Source of the DNA: Microtetraspora sp. NBRC 13810
GTDB taxonomy: Bacteria > Actinomycetota > Actinomycetes > Streptosporangiales > Streptosporangiaceae
Direction: 5' to 3'
NCBI RefSeq assembly: GCF_030268685.1
Contig: NZ_BSRQ01000009.1
Span: 223,693 to 287,692 of the forward strand
DNA length: 64,000 bases
Shown piece after piece: positions 35,871-44,950 of the stretch (its first letter is position 1; each line of letters starts with the position of its first letter). Under the pieces are notes generated by a model that worked only from the letters and a program-made list of their open reading frames with translations, was not told where the DNA came from and searched no databases. The position numbers were made by a program, and so were the translations under genes.

Positions 35871-36076
35871 GGGCGGTCTCCGATTTACTGATCAAGTCCC
35901 GGTGCGATGTTCGCCGTGTCACACTGAGAGTCGCCGAAGCATCACCCCATGTAGTCGAAGGCGGGTAGGCTCATACTCGTATCAGGCGAACGAATTTGCA
36001 AGACCAACGCCAAAAGCAAGACGCAGATTCAAAAACCTGAAATGGCTTCATGTCTCCCCCGACAGGATGACCAGCT

Positions 36077-36922
36077 ATGAGTTACAGCCCCACCATTCGG
36101 CGTCGGCGTCTCTCCCTGGCATTACGCCAGTTCCGGCAGAAGGCCGGCCTGCTCGCCGAGGAGGTCGCCCGGCGCCTGGAGTGGACTCCGAGCAAGGTGA
36201 CCAGGATCGAGCGCAACGAGTGGAAGCTGCCCAGCGTCCGCGACGTGCGCGACCTCCTGGACGTCTACGGCGTCACCGATCAGGCGAAGCGAGATGCCAT
36301 GATCACACTCGCCCGCGAGGCGCGGCAGCGTGGCTGGTGGGAGGAGTACAAGGACGTGCTGGGCGGTTCCCTACCGGAATGGGAGGCGGAAGCAGCAAAG
36401 ATCCACACATTCGAAGCGCTACTGATCCCCGGATTACTGCAGACCGACCACTACGCCGCCGCGGTGTTCCGAGGCGGGCAGGTGGTCAGCGAAGACATGA
36501 TCGACCGGCGCGTCGAGGCCCGGCTGACCCGCCAGCAGATCCTCGACCGGGAGAACCCGCCGAGCCTGTGGGCCGTCATCGACGAAGCCGCACTGGCCAA
36601 GCACGTCGGCGGAATCGACGTCATGCGCCGGCAGATCCACCACATCGTCGAGATGGCGGCCAGGCCGAACATCGCGGTCCAGGTCGTGCCCAACGATGTG
36701 GGAGCACACGCCGCCATGGCGAATTCCTTCACGATCCTGCAGTTCGCCGCGCCAGAGGATCCGACTCTGGTATACGTCGAGACGATCACGGGTGACGTTT
36801 ATCTAGAAATGCCCGAACAGGTGGCGAACTACACGCTGGCCTATGATCATGTCCGCGCATCGGCGCTGTCCCCGGACGCGTCGGTCGCCTACCTCGGTGA
36901 TCTGGCCGAACAACTGAAATAG
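36077..36922 (+). CDS. XRE HTH-DUF5753 regulator (WhiJ-like)
   Basis: A 281-residue regulator. An N-terminal HTH (about 10-70, LLAEEVARRLEWTPSKVTRIERN shortened) is followed by DUF5753 (about 95-275, FEALLIPGLLQTDHYAAAVF). These pairs occur in many copies in filamentous actinomycetes and affect development and antibiotic production. ATG 36077. It is followed by its DUF397 partner. Confidence 0.9.
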   Translation: MSYSPTIRRRRLSLALRQFRQKAGLLAEEVARRLEWTPSKVTRIERNEWKLPSVRDVRDLLDVYGVTDQAKRDAMITLAREARQRGWWEEYKDVLGGSLPEWEAEAAKIHTFEALLIPGLLQTDHYAAAVFRGGQVVSEDMIDRRVEARLTRQQILDRENPPSLWAVIDEAALAKHVGGIDVMRRQIHHIVEMAARPNIAVQVVPNDVGAHAAMANSFTILQFAAPEDPTLVYVETITGDVYLEMPEQVANYTLAYDHVRASALSPDASVAYLGDLAEQLK

Positions 36923-36931
36923 GTGCGAAAT

Positions 36932-37129
36932 ATGGACCTGACTGAACTCAACTGGCGTAAGTCCCTCCGGAGCAGCGCCAGCGGCTCCAACTGCGTCGAG
37001 GTGGCGGATCTCCCCGGCGGCGGTCGTGCCGTACGGGACTCCAAGAACCCCGCCGGCCCGATGCTGCGCTTCACCCCCGGCGAGTGGGACGCGTTCATCG
37101 GCGGGGTCAAGGACGGCGAGTTCGACTAG
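36932..37129 (+). CDS. DUF397 small partner protein
   Basis: A 65-residue DUF397 protein: LNWRKSLRSSASGSNCVEVAD, VRDSKNPAGPMLRFTPGEW and FIGGVKDGEFD (first two quoted to 20). It is the typical partner of the preceding HTH-DUF5753 protein. ATG 36932 follows AGGTG; GTG 36923 is an alternative. Confidence 0.88.
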   Translation: MDLTELNWRKSLRSSASGSNCVEVADLPGGGRAVRDSKNPAGPMLRFTPGEWDAFIGGVKDGEFD

Positions 37130-37620
37130 CCGCGAACCGGTGAGGTTCGCCCAGGCCGCGCATCGCCCATGGGCGCCGGACAACGCCGCGCCACGTCTCG
37201 TCGTCGCGGCCACCCACATCCCCGCCCACGACCGGCTTCTGGACAGCCGGTCCCACCCGAACGGCCCACGCACCTCACCAGTGCAGCCCACAGCCGCCGG
37301 TGACCGCCGGCGGTTGACGCAAGACCTTCCCTGAGGGAGGGACGGGCCCCGGTGGCACTCCGGGGCCCACGTACACCAACGGCCCCGCCGTCGAGCATCC
37401 CCACCACCGCGACGCCTCGCGGTGACGCGACCCGCTCCGGCCCCGTAGCCGACCGCCACGTCCACGCCCGCCGTACGACGCGGGATGCTGTCAGGTGTCG
37501 CCCGGCATGGGGGCGCCGCCTCAGCGCTTCTCAGGTGCGACGGGAGAGCACGATCTCCGCAGGTTATTGCCATGAGACAGGGCGTGCGAGGGTGGAATCT
37601 ACGAAGGTAGGGTGATCGGT
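37130..37620. other. intergenic region with terminator
   Basis: About 490 bases without a supported gene. A 9-bp stem at 37344-37352/37360-37368 may end the HTH-DUF397 transcript. The promoter of the mod locus must lie in the last 100 bases. Confidence 0.45.
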
Positions 37621-38028
37621 GTGACGACGTTTCGGATCAGCGAGGCGGCCACGCTGCTCGGAGTGAGTCCCGACACCGTCCGCCGGTGGGTGGACGCGGG
37701 GCGGCTGACCGCGCGCAGAGACGAGCACGGGCACCGCATGGTGGCCGGCACGGACCTCGCGGCGTTCGCCCGGGCCCGGATCGAGACCGGGGACGGCTCG
37801 GTGTCCTCGGCGCGCAACCGGCTGAGCGGCATCGTGACCGATGTGCTCAAGGACTCGGTGATGGCCCAGGTGGAGATCGCGGCCGGGCCCTACCGCGTGG
37901 TGTCGCTGATGAGCAGGCAGGCGGCCGACGAGATGGGCCTCGAAGTGGGGAAGGTGGCGGTCGCCGTGATCAAGTCGACCAACGTCGTGGTGGAGGTCCC
38001 CGACCACCTGCGCACAGCGGCCCAGTGA
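37621..38028 (+). CDS. HTH-TOBE molybdate-responsive protein
   Basis: A 135-residue protein. Residues 1-55 form an excisionase/MerR-type winged helix (FRISEAATLLGVSPDTVRRW), and residues about 62-130 form a TOBE/Mop domain (SARNRLSGIVTDVLKDSVMA, VVEVPDHLRTAAQ). It probably binds molybdate and regulates the adjacent transporter. I take GTG 37621 as the start; GTG 37612 is possible. It is coupled to the permease gene by GTGA. Confidence 0.85.
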   Translation: MTTFRISEAATLLGVSPDTVRRWVDAGRLTARRDEHGHRMVAGTDLAAFARARIETGDGSVSSARNRLSGIVTDVLKDSVMAQVEIAAGPYRVVSLMSRQAADEMGLEVGKVAVAVIKSTNVVVEVPDHLRTAAQ

Positions 38029-38834
38029 CGGCGGCCGGGCGCGAGGACCGGGTGGCCGGGCGGTTGCCCTGGGTGCTGGTGGTGCCCGCGCTGCTGGGCA
38101 TGGTGTTCCTGGTGCTGCCGCTGGCCGGGCTGCTGCTGCGCGCTCCCTGGTCGACGCTGCCGCGCCGGCTGGCCGAGCCGCAGGTGCTGGAGGCGCTGCG
38201 GCTGTCCCTGGTGACCGCGACGGTGGCCACGCTGGTGTGCCTCGTGCTGGGCGTCCCGCTGGCCTGGCTGCTGGCCCGGGCGACCTTTCCCGGGCGGCGG
38301 CTGGTGCGGGCGCTGATCACCGTGCCGCTCGTGCTGCCCCCGGTGGTGGGCGGCGTGGCGCTGCTGCTCGTCCTGGGCCGGCGCGGGCTGGTCGGGCAGT
38401 GGCTCGACTCGACGTTCGGCGTCACGCTGCCGTTCACCACGGCCGGGGTGGTCGTCGCCGAGGCGTTCGTCGCGATGCCGTTCCTGGTGATCAGTGTGGA
38501 GGGCGCCCTGCGCGCGGCCGACCTGCGCTACGAGGAGGCCGCCGCCACCCTGGGCGCCTCCCGGTGGACCGTCTTCCGCCGGGTCACCCTGCCGCTCGTC
38601 GCCCCGGGGATCATCGCAGGAGCCGTGCTCTGCTGGGCCAGGGCGCTGGGCGAGTTCGGGGCGACGATCACCTTCGCCGGTAACTTCCCCGGTCGCACCC
38701 AGACCATGCCGCTGGCCGTCTACCTCGCCCTGGAGACCGAACCGGAGGCCGCCATCGTGCTCAGCCTGGTCCTGCTCGTCGTGTCCGTCGTCATCCTGGC
38801 CAGCCTCCGCGACAGATGGGTGAACAGCCCGTGA
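38025..38834 (+). CDS. modB: molybdate-type ABC transporter permease
   Basis: A 269-residue membrane protein with five to six helices. The EAA loop reads EEAAATLGASRWTVFRRVTL, and ALGEFGATITFAGN is characteristic of ModB/tungstate-type permeases. GTG 38025 overlaps the regulator stop. The frame is open further upstream only as a shadow. It forms an operon with the ATPase gene. Confidence 0.88.
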   Translation: MTAAGREDRVAGRLPWVLVVPALLGMVFLVLPLAGLLLRAPWSTLPRRLAEPQVLEALRLSLVTATVATLVCLVLGVPLAWLLARATFPGRRLVRALITVPLVLPPVVGGVALLLVLGRRGLVGQWLDSTFGVTLPFTTAGVVVAEAFVAMPFLVISVEGALRAADLRYEEAAATLGASRWTVFRRVTLPLVAPGIIAGAVLCWARALGEFGATITFAGNFPGRTQTMPLAVYLALETEPEAAIVLSLVLLVVSVVILASLRDRWVNSP

Positions 38835-39862
38835 GCCTGCACGCGCACCTCGTCGTCGACCGGCCCGCGTTCCGCCTGGACGTCGACCTGCGGGTCGCCT
38901 CCGGCCAGGTGGTCGCGCTGCTCGGGCCGAACGGCGCGGGCAAGACCACCGCCCTGCGCGCCCTGGCCGGGCTCACCGCGCTGTCCGGCGGGCACATCAC
39001 CCTCGACGACCGGCCGCTGCATCCGCTGACCGCCGAGCAACGGCCGATCGGCATGGTCTTCCAGGACTACCTGCTCTTCCCGCACCTGTCCGCGCTGGAG
39101 AACGTCGCCTTCGGGCCGCGCTGCCAGGGCGCCTCCAAGCAGGAGGCCCGCCGTACGGCGAGCGCGCTGCTGGAGCGGGTCGGCCTGGCCGCGTACGCGT
39201 CGGCCAAGCCGCGGCAGTTGTCCGGCGGCCAGGCCCAGCGGGTGGCGCTGGCCCGCGCGCTGGCCGTCGAGCCCCGCATGCTGCTGCTGGACGAGCCGCT
39301 GGCCGCGCTGGACGCGCACACCCGGCTGGAGATCCGCTCCCACCTGCGCCACCACCTGGCGGGCTTCGACGGCGCCACCGTCCTGGTCACCCACGACCCG
39401 CTGGACGCGATGGTGCTCGCCGACCACCTGGTCGTGGTCGAGGACGGCGCCGTCGTGCAGGAAGGCCCGCCGGCCGAGGTGGCCCGCCGCCCGCGCACCG
39501 ACTACGTCGCCCGCCTGGTCGGCCTGAACCTCTACCGGGGCGTGGCCGACGGGCGGCAGGTGCGGGTCGGCGACGTGCCGTTCAGCGTGACCGAGCAGGT
39601 GGAGGGGCCGGCGTTCGTCGCGTTCTCACCGGCGGCGGTGGCGCTCTACCGCAGCCGCCCGGACGGCACCCCGCGCAACGTCTGGCAGGCCAGGATCGAG
39701 GGCATCGAACGGCACGGCGACAACGTCCGCGTGCACATCGATGGGCCGATCGTCGCCTCGGCGGACATCACCACCGCCGCGGTCGCCGACCTCGACCTCG
39801 CCCGGGGCCAGCGCGTCTGGGCGTCGGTGAAGGCCAACGAGACGCACGCCTACCCGGCCTGA
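38831..39862 (+). CDS. modC: molybdate-type ABC transporter ATPase
   Basis: A 343-residue ATPase. Walker A GPNGAGKTT, signature LSGGQAQRVALARAL, Walker B LLLDEPLAALD and switch His VTHDPLDA, then a C-terminal TOBE domain (about 265-340). GTG 38831 overlaps the permease stop; ATG 38816 is the alternative. The gene ends 13 bases into the converging hypothetical gene. Confidence 0.88.
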   Translation: MSLHAHLVVDRPAFRLDVDLRVASGQVVALLGPNGAGKTTALRALAGLTALSGGHITLDDRPLHPLTAEQRPIGMVFQDYLLFPHLSALENVAFGPRCQGASKQEARRTASALLERVGLAAYASAKPRQLSGGQAQRVALARALAVEPRMLLLDEPLAALDAHTRLEIRSHLRHHLAGFDGATVLVTHDPLDAMVLADHLVVVEDGAVVQEGPPAEVARRPRTDYVARLVGLNLYRGVADGRQVRVGDVPFSVTEQVEGPAFVAFSPAAVALYRSRPDGTPRNVWQARIEGIERHGDNVRVHIDGPIVASADITTAAVADLDLARGQRVWASVKANETHAYPA

Positions 39863-40263
39863 CCGGGCTCCCCGCCCAGCTCTCCCACCGCGGCGACCAG
39901 CTCACCGGTCCGCGGGCAGCACCAGCCGACCCGCCCGCCCTCGCTCCGCACGGCCAGCGGGTGCGTGTCGGGATGCGCCGGGCAGTGCGGCCACACGGCG
40001 GGCAGCCCGGCGTTCCACAGCGCCTCGACGGCCCACTCCTGCATCCCGTCCGCCACCTGGGCGAGCTGCTCCATCGGGTCCTGTCCGACCAGCACCGCCA
40101 CGCCCCGCCCCGAGCCGTCCGGGGCCCAGGCCATCACCCCGGCCAGCTCCCGCGGGTAGTCCCACGCCTCGAAGCGCGGGCTCACCGGGCAGGTCGCCCG
40201 CAGGTCGCGCCCCACCGGCTCCAGCGCGGCCCGCAACTCCGGATGCAGCTCGTCCTCATGCAC
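39850..40263 (-). CDS. conserved hypothetical protein
   Basis: A 137-residue cytoplasmic protein (HEDELHPELRAALEPVGRDL, WPHCPAHPDTHPL, GWCCPRTGELVAAVGEL). The Cys and His residues could form a metal site. The start is GTG 40263; the open frame extends further but composition changes there. Function unknown. Confidence 0.65.
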   Translation of the reverse strand: MHEDELHPELRAALEPVGRDLRATCPVSPRFEAWDYPRELAGVMAWAPDGSGRGVAVLVGQDPMEQLAQVADGMQEWAVEALWNAGLPAVWPHCPAHPDTHPLAVRSEGGRVGWCCPRTGELVAAVGELGGEPGQAG

Positions 40264-40379
40264 GGGGCCATCGTAGGCCGAGGTCCCGGAGGGTGGGCGT
40301 CCGCCGAGGGCGGGGCGTGGGGGAAGCGGGATACAGGGGAAGCGGGATTCCATGGACGCGCGGGTCAGGGGACCCGGCG

Positions 40380-40490
40380 TTCAGGGGAGGTGGGGTTCAG
40401 GGGAGGTGGGGTTCAGGGGAGGTGGGGTTCAGGGGAGGTGGGGTTCAGGGGAGGTGGGGTTCAGGGGAGGTGGGGTTCAGGGGAGGCGGG
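40380..40490. repeat. 16-bp minisatellite, seven copies
   Basis: TTCAGGGGAGGTGGGG is repeated at 40380, 40396, 40412, 40428, 40444, 40460 and, with a changed end, 40476. The first six copies are identical. The last copy contains the stop codon (40477-40479) and final codons of the cyclase-family gene. Confidence 0.95.
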
Positions 40491-41385
40491 CGAAGGCGCG
40501 GACCGGGATGGTGCCGAAGGAGGCGACGCGGAGCGGGACGGCGGTGAAGCGGGCGCCGGTCGGCGGGAGCCGGTCGAGGCCGGTCAGGTGCTCGACGACG
40601 GGGATGCCCGCGGCGAGGAGCGCGGTGTGCGCGGGGCGCTCGGGGTCGTCGGTGTCGTCGATGCTGAGCGCGTCGATGCCGACCAGGGCCGCGCCGTGAC
40701 CGGCCAGCCACTCGGCCCCCGCGCGGGTGAGGAAGTGCCGGTCCTCGGCGTACCCGGGGGTGCCGAACCGCGCGTCGTCCCCGGTGTGCAGGAGTACGGC
40801 GGCGCCGCGCACGTCGAGGGCGGCGAGCGCGCCGACGTCGATCCCGGGCTGCCCGGTGCCGATCACCCGGACCACCACCGCGGGCAGGTCGGCGGTGGCC
40901 TCCAGGGGGATCGCGCTGAGGTCGGCGCCGTCCGCGAAGCGGTGGTAGGGCGCGTCGAGGTAGGTGCCGGTGTTGCCGAGCAGGGTGAGCGTGTCCATCG
41001 CGAACTCGGTGCCCGGGGCGTAGCGCTCCCGCGAGTCCTCCCTGGTCAGGTAGGGGGTGATGGCGGGGGCGGGCAGCCCGGGATACGTGGTCATGCCGGC
41101 TCTGATCACGTGGTTGAGCTCGACGAACCGGCCCCGCGCCGGCGCGGCGGCGGTCCGGTCCGACGGGCCGCCCCGCGTCCCCTTGTGCGGCTCGGCGAAG
41201 ATCTCGACGTTGGACAGCTCGACGGAGCCGGTCATCAGCAGCCCGAGCGACGCGACGAACAGCGCCGCGATCTCCTGCTCGCCGGTGTCGGCGCCGGGCA
41301 GGTCCACCCGGAAACCGCGCACGGTCAGGTCGCCGCCGTTCGCGAAGGTGACGGTGGCGTCGAAGGAAGCGCGATAGTCAGTCAT
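40477..41385 (-). CDS. cyclase-family (kynurenine formamidase-like) protein
   Basis: A 302-residue protein. The first 75 residues are a separate beta/alpha part of unknown type. From about 88 it follows the cyclase family (FVELNHVIRAGMTTYPGLP). The metal motif HxGTHxDxPxH reads NTGTYLDAPYH, so two His are replaced by Asn and Tyr while Asp and the last His remain. Substrate unknown. ATG 41385. Confidence 0.8.
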   Translation of the reverse strand: MTDYRASFDATVTFANGGDLTVRGFRVDLPGADTGEQEIAALFVASLGLLMTGSVELSNVEIFAEPHKGTRGGPSDRTAAAPARGRFVELNHVIRAGMTTYPGLPAPAITPYLTREDSRERYAPGTEFAMDTLTLLGNTGTYLDAPYHRFADGADLSAIPLEATADLPAVVVRVIGTGQPGIDVGALAALDVRGAAVLLHTGDDARFGTPGYAEDRHFLTRAGAEWLAGHGAALVGIDALSIDDTDDPERPAHTALLAAGIPVVEHLTGLDRLPPTGARFTAVPLRVASFGTIPVRAFARLP

Positions 41386-41560
41386 GAGAGCTCGAAAAGC
41401 TACCAGAAGGGGCTTGCCAGAGGCGGTCCACGCCGACCTGGAGTGGGGGTGGTCGCCGCGGCAGGCGGGGTGCCGGGCGGTCTCCGGCGGGATTTGACCG
41501 GTGCGGGCCCGGTCGCGATGATCTGCCGGATCGACATCCGCATCGACCGCAGGGACCCCG

Positions 41561-43129
41561 ATGCCTTCGCACTTATCCGTGTTCCCGGTCCGCCGGTCGT
41601 ACGCACTGCTCTACTGGTGGCTCGCGGTCGCGCTGACGGCCTCGGAGGGCGTGTTCCTCCTCGCCGTCACGGTCGCCCCGCAGATCGCGACGCCCACTTA
41701 TGTCGGCTGTGTCACCGTGATGTCGGCCCCCTTTCCCGACTGGCGGATGACGGCGTCCGCCTGGGTCGGGGACGCGGCGGGCTTCCTGTGGTACGCGCTT
41801 CCCGTAGGGCTCGCCCTGGGCGCCTGGCTGGTCGCCCGGCGGGGGGCGGGCCGTCCCCGGGTGCACCTGTGGGCCGCGTCCGCCGGTGTCACGCTCGTCG
41901 CCGCGCGGTACGCGCTGGATCGGGCGCAGGACTGGCTGTCGCTGTCCGGGGAGATGAGTTGCGGCGTCGATCCGGCGGCGCCGCACGGCGTCACGGTCGA
42001 GGCGATGGCCTGGGCCATGGCCCCGGCGGTATGCCTGCTGGCCGGCGCCTGGGCGGGCACGGCGCACGGCAGGCCGCCCTGGCGGCGCATAGGCGTGATC
42101 GCGGTCGCCGTCGCCGTGCCGGTCGCCGCGGTGACCGTCGTGCCGCCGCTGCTGCCGTACGAGCCGGCGGGGCAGGTGCTCGGCGCGGACGGGACGCAGC
42201 GGTACGCGCTCGTCCGGTCCGGCGGCGGGCTGGCGGTGCTGGATCTCGTCGAGGGCGGCGAGCCGGAGCCGGTCGAGGCGCCTGACCCGGAGTTCCACCA
42301 GTACACGGCGATCGTCAGGGACACCGTGCCCGGCCGCTACCTGGCCGCGGTGAGCACCTGGGGCGACGGCGCTTCGCGGCGCTCGCGGATCCACCGGGTG
42401 GACCTGGACGGCGACGGCGGCGCGATGGTCCGCGAGCGGGTGGGCGGAGACGTGGAGGGGGTCGTCAACGACCTGGCCGTCTCGCCGGGGGGCCGGGTCG
42501 CCTACTCCCGGCTGGTCGCCTCGCCGGTCGAGCCCGCCGAGGTGGGCCAGACGGTGGTCGGGCTGGTGGGCGGGCGCGAGTGGTCCGCGCCCGGCGGGCA
42601 CGGGCAGGGCGTGTCCGGGGACGGCGACCTCGGCCTGCACTGGCGGGACGCGGACACGCTGGTGTTCCGCGCCAGGTCCGACGGCGACCCGTCGGCCCGC
42701 CTGGTGGCGCTCGACGTACGCGACCCGGGCGCGGACCTGCTCGCGGGCCGCACGCTCTACACGATGGACGTGTTCCGGGACGGGACGTCGCTCACCGTTC
42801 CCGGGCGGAGTCTGATGATCGTGTCGCAGGTCGGGGGAGTGCACCGGGAGCAGCCCCGGCTGCTGACACTCGAACCGCCGGAGCGGACGCCCGGCGCCGT
42901 CGCGTTCGAGGCGGAATGCGGCGAGCTGACCGCCTTCACCCTCGACCCGACCGGCCGGTACGCGCTCGTCGCGGTGGAGGCCGCCTACCAGGGCGTCCCG
43001 CCGGACACGGTCTGCGGCGACGTCTCGCCGTCCCGGCTGTTCCGGGTGGACCTGGGCGGGCCGCCCGAGCCGCGGGCCGAGCCCACCGCGTGGGAGGGCG
43101 AGTGGCCGGTGCGGGGTCTCGCCTGGTGA
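41561..43129 (+). CDS. membrane protein with beta-propeller-like domain
   Basis: A 522-residue protein. About five membrane helices in residues 1-205 are followed by an extracytoplasmic part (205-522) with repeating strand units (YALVRSGGGLAVLDLVEGG, RIHRVDLDGDGG, RLVALDVRDPG) that look like WD40/propeller blades. ATG 41561 with AGGGA upstream. No known family. Confidence 0.7.
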   Translation: MPSHLSVFPVRRSYALLYWWLAVALTASEGVFLLAVTVAPQIATPTYVGCVTVMSAPFPDWRMTASAWVGDAAGFLWYALPVGLALGAWLVARRGAGRPRVHLWAASAGVTLVAARYALDRAQDWLSLSGEMSCGVDPAAPHGVTVEAMAWAMAPAVCLLAGAWAGTAHGRPPWRRIGVIAVAVAVPVAAVTVVPPLLPYEPAGQVLGADGTQRYALVRSGGGLAVLDLVEGGEPEPVEAPDPEFHQYTAIVRDTVPGRYLAAVSTWGDGASRRSRIHRVDLDGDGGAMVRERVGGDVEGVVNDLAVSPGGRVAYSRLVASPVEPAEVGQTVVGLVGGREWSAPGGHGQGVSGDGDLGLHWRDADTLVFRARSDGDPSARLVALDVRDPGADLLAGRTLYTMDVFRDGTSLTVPGRSLMIVSQVGGVHREQPRLLTLEPPERTPGAVAFEAECGELTAFTLDPTGRYALVAVEAAYQGVPPDTVCGDVSPSRLFRVDLGGPPEPRAEPTAWEGEWPVRGLAW

Positions 43130-43226
43130 GGGCGTGAACACCCTCTGTCATGATTTCACTACGCCGGGTAATGTTGCAGCCAACCGCGCGGAAGTTCCCC
43201 GCAGTACAAAGGAGGAGAACACGCCA

Positions 43227-43409
43227 ATGTCCCCCCGTGCCCGCTTCCTCGTTCTGGCCGTGCTGACCACGGCAGGGCTCTCGACCGCGTCCGCGGCCCA
43301 CTCGGCGACCGACCCGCTCGTCGGCATCACCCACAGCGTCGACGTCGGCGGTGTCCTCGACGGCGGCGTCAACGCGTTGTTCAACAGTTCCCGCGGCCTC
43401 CTGATCTGA
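43227..43409 (+). CDS. small secreted peptide
   Basis: A 60-residue protein. A signal peptide (1-31, ending about ASAAHSA) leaves a mature peptide of about 30 residues (TDPLVGITHSVDVGGVLDGG and GVNALFNSSRGLLI). GGAGGAG lies 9 bases before ATG 43227. It resembles other small secreted peptides of actinomycetes, but no family is recognised. Confidence 0.6.
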   Translation: MSPRARFLVLAVLTTAGLSTASAAHSATDPLVGITHSVDVGGVLDGGVNALFNSSRGLLI

Positions 43410-43483
43410 CCGCCGTCCGGCGGACGACCCGGAGCAGAGGCGAGCGCCTGGTGCGCCGCGGGTCCGCTGCTCCGGGGATCCGG

Positions 43484-44950
43484 TCAGATCTCGACGTCGA
43501 GCCGGGAGAGCGGCTCGACGAGCTCCTCCTCTTCGTAGTCCAGATGTGAGAAGAGACGGTCGTGCAGGATCGCCACCTGCTCGCGCACACCGTCGAACTT
43601 CGCGGCGTCCTCGATGGTCGCGGCCAGCGCGGCGTCCAGCCGGGTGAGCACGTCGGCGATCACCTCGTGCTCCTCCGCCAGCCGGTCCACGACCGGGCCG
43701 AGCGACTCCTGCCGCTCCCGGATCCGGGGAAAGAGCTCCGCGTCCTCGATCGTGTGGTGGACGGTCAGCAGCCGGCAGTAGGACGCGCAGAAGGCGCCGA
43801 GCGACCAGTAGTTCTGCCGCATGGTCAACTGGTTGATCATGTCGCGGAGGGCGGCCACCTGGGTGCGGCCGGCGGCGACCTGGTCCACCGCGTCGACGAT
43901 CTGCTTCATCTCCTGGCGCAGGTGGTTGTGCACCTGCACCAGGCGCTGGCCCTTGGCGCGCTGGGCGGGGGTGAGGGCCGCGAGGTCGCGTTTGGGGGCG
44001 TGCGGGCGGGTGGAGTCGTGCAGCTCGTGGCGGGCGGGCCGCGGTGACTCGGGGGCGGGCGTCCCCCGGTGTCCGGCCACCGCCCTCCGCACCTCGGGGG
44101 CGACCTCCTCGGCGAAGACGCGCAGGTCACGCTCGGCGTCCTGGCCGGGGGCCAGCACGAAGCCGCTCATGCCCTGTTCCAGGGCCAGCTCGGTGAGCTG
44201 CTCGGCCCACAGCGCGGGCGGGCCGTCGAGGTAGCCGCCGGCGCGGCGCTCGAAGCGCCCGTTGACGTTGTAGACGCGGCGGATCTGCGCCGGGTCACGG
44301 CCGGCGTCCGCCGCCGCGGCGTCGATGATCTCCGCCATCTTCGCGGCCTCGGCGGGCGGCGCGTAGGCCAGGCTGGGCAGCCAGCCGTCGCCGAGGCGGC
44401 CGGTCAGCTCCAGCATCCGCCGCTTGTAGGAGCCGATCCAGATGCCGATCGGGTGCGGCGGGAAGGGGCCGGGCCGGGCGCCGTCCAGGCGGTAGTGCCG
44501 GCCCTCGAACCGCACGGCGTCCCCCGGCCGCCACAGCGCGCGCAGGATCGTGATCGCCTCCTCCAGCGCCTCGACGGCCTCGGCGGGCGTACGCGTCGGG
44601 CCGCCCATCCCGGCCACACCCTCCCAGAACGCCCCGGCGCCCAGGCCCAGCTCGACCCGGCCGCCGCTGAGCGTGTCCAGCGAGGCGGCGCTGCGAGCGA
44701 GCACGGCGGGCTGGCGCAACGGCAGGTTGATCACGTCGGGCACCAGGCGGATGCGCTCGGTGCGCGCGGCGAGAGTGGTCAGCAGCGTCCAGGTGTCGAG
44801 GAAGGCCGGCTGGTAGGGGTGGTCCTGGATGCCGAGCAGGTCGAGGCCCAGCCGGTCGGCGTGTACGGCGAGCCGTACGAGTCGCTCGTGGTCGGCGGCG
44901 GCGGGCGTGAGGAACGCCCCGAACCACAGCTCGTGCCCGAAGTCAGTCAT
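43484..44950 (-). CDS. LLM flavin/F420-dependent oxidoreductase-hemerythrin fusion
   Basis: A 488-residue two-domain protein. Residues 1-300 are a luciferase-like TIM barrel (WFGAFLTPAAADHERLVRLA, ELGLGAGAFWEGV, IGIWIGSYKRRMLEL). Residues about 330-488 are a hemerythrin-like helical bundle with ligands in VHNHLRQEM, HHTIEDAELFP (near 396), EEHEVI and HLDYEEEEL (near 467). The bundle likely holds a di-iron site. Its start overlaps the HxlR gene by 8 bases. Confidence 0.85.
   Translation of the reverse strand: MTDFGHELWFGAFLTPAAADHERLVRLAVHADRLGLDLLGIQDHPYQPAFLDTWTLLTTLAARTERIRLVPDVINLPLRQPAVLARSAASLDTLSGGRVELGLGAGAFWEGVAGMGGPTRTPAEAVEALEEAITILRALWRPGDAVRFEGRHYRLDGARPGPFPPHPIGIWIGSYKRRMLELTGRLGDGWLPSLAYAPPAEAAKMAEIIDAAAADAGRDPAQIRRVYNVNGRFERRAGGYLDGPPALWAEQLTELALEQGMSGFVLAPGQDAERDLRVFAEEVAPEVRRAVAGHRGTPAPESPRPARHELHDSTRPHAPKRDLAALTPAQRAKGQRLVQVHNHLRQEMKQIVDAVDQVAAGRTQVAALRDMINQLTMRQNYWSLGAFCASYCRLLTVHHTIEDAELFPRIRERQESLGPVVDRLAEEHEVIADVLTRLDAALAATIEDAAKFDGVREQVAILHDRLFSHLDYEEEELVEPLSRLDVEI

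Noticed and set aside
40380..40490. CRISPR-like array
   Set aside because: Copies are directly adjacent 16-bp units with no spacers, so it is a minisatellite; no cas genes nearby.
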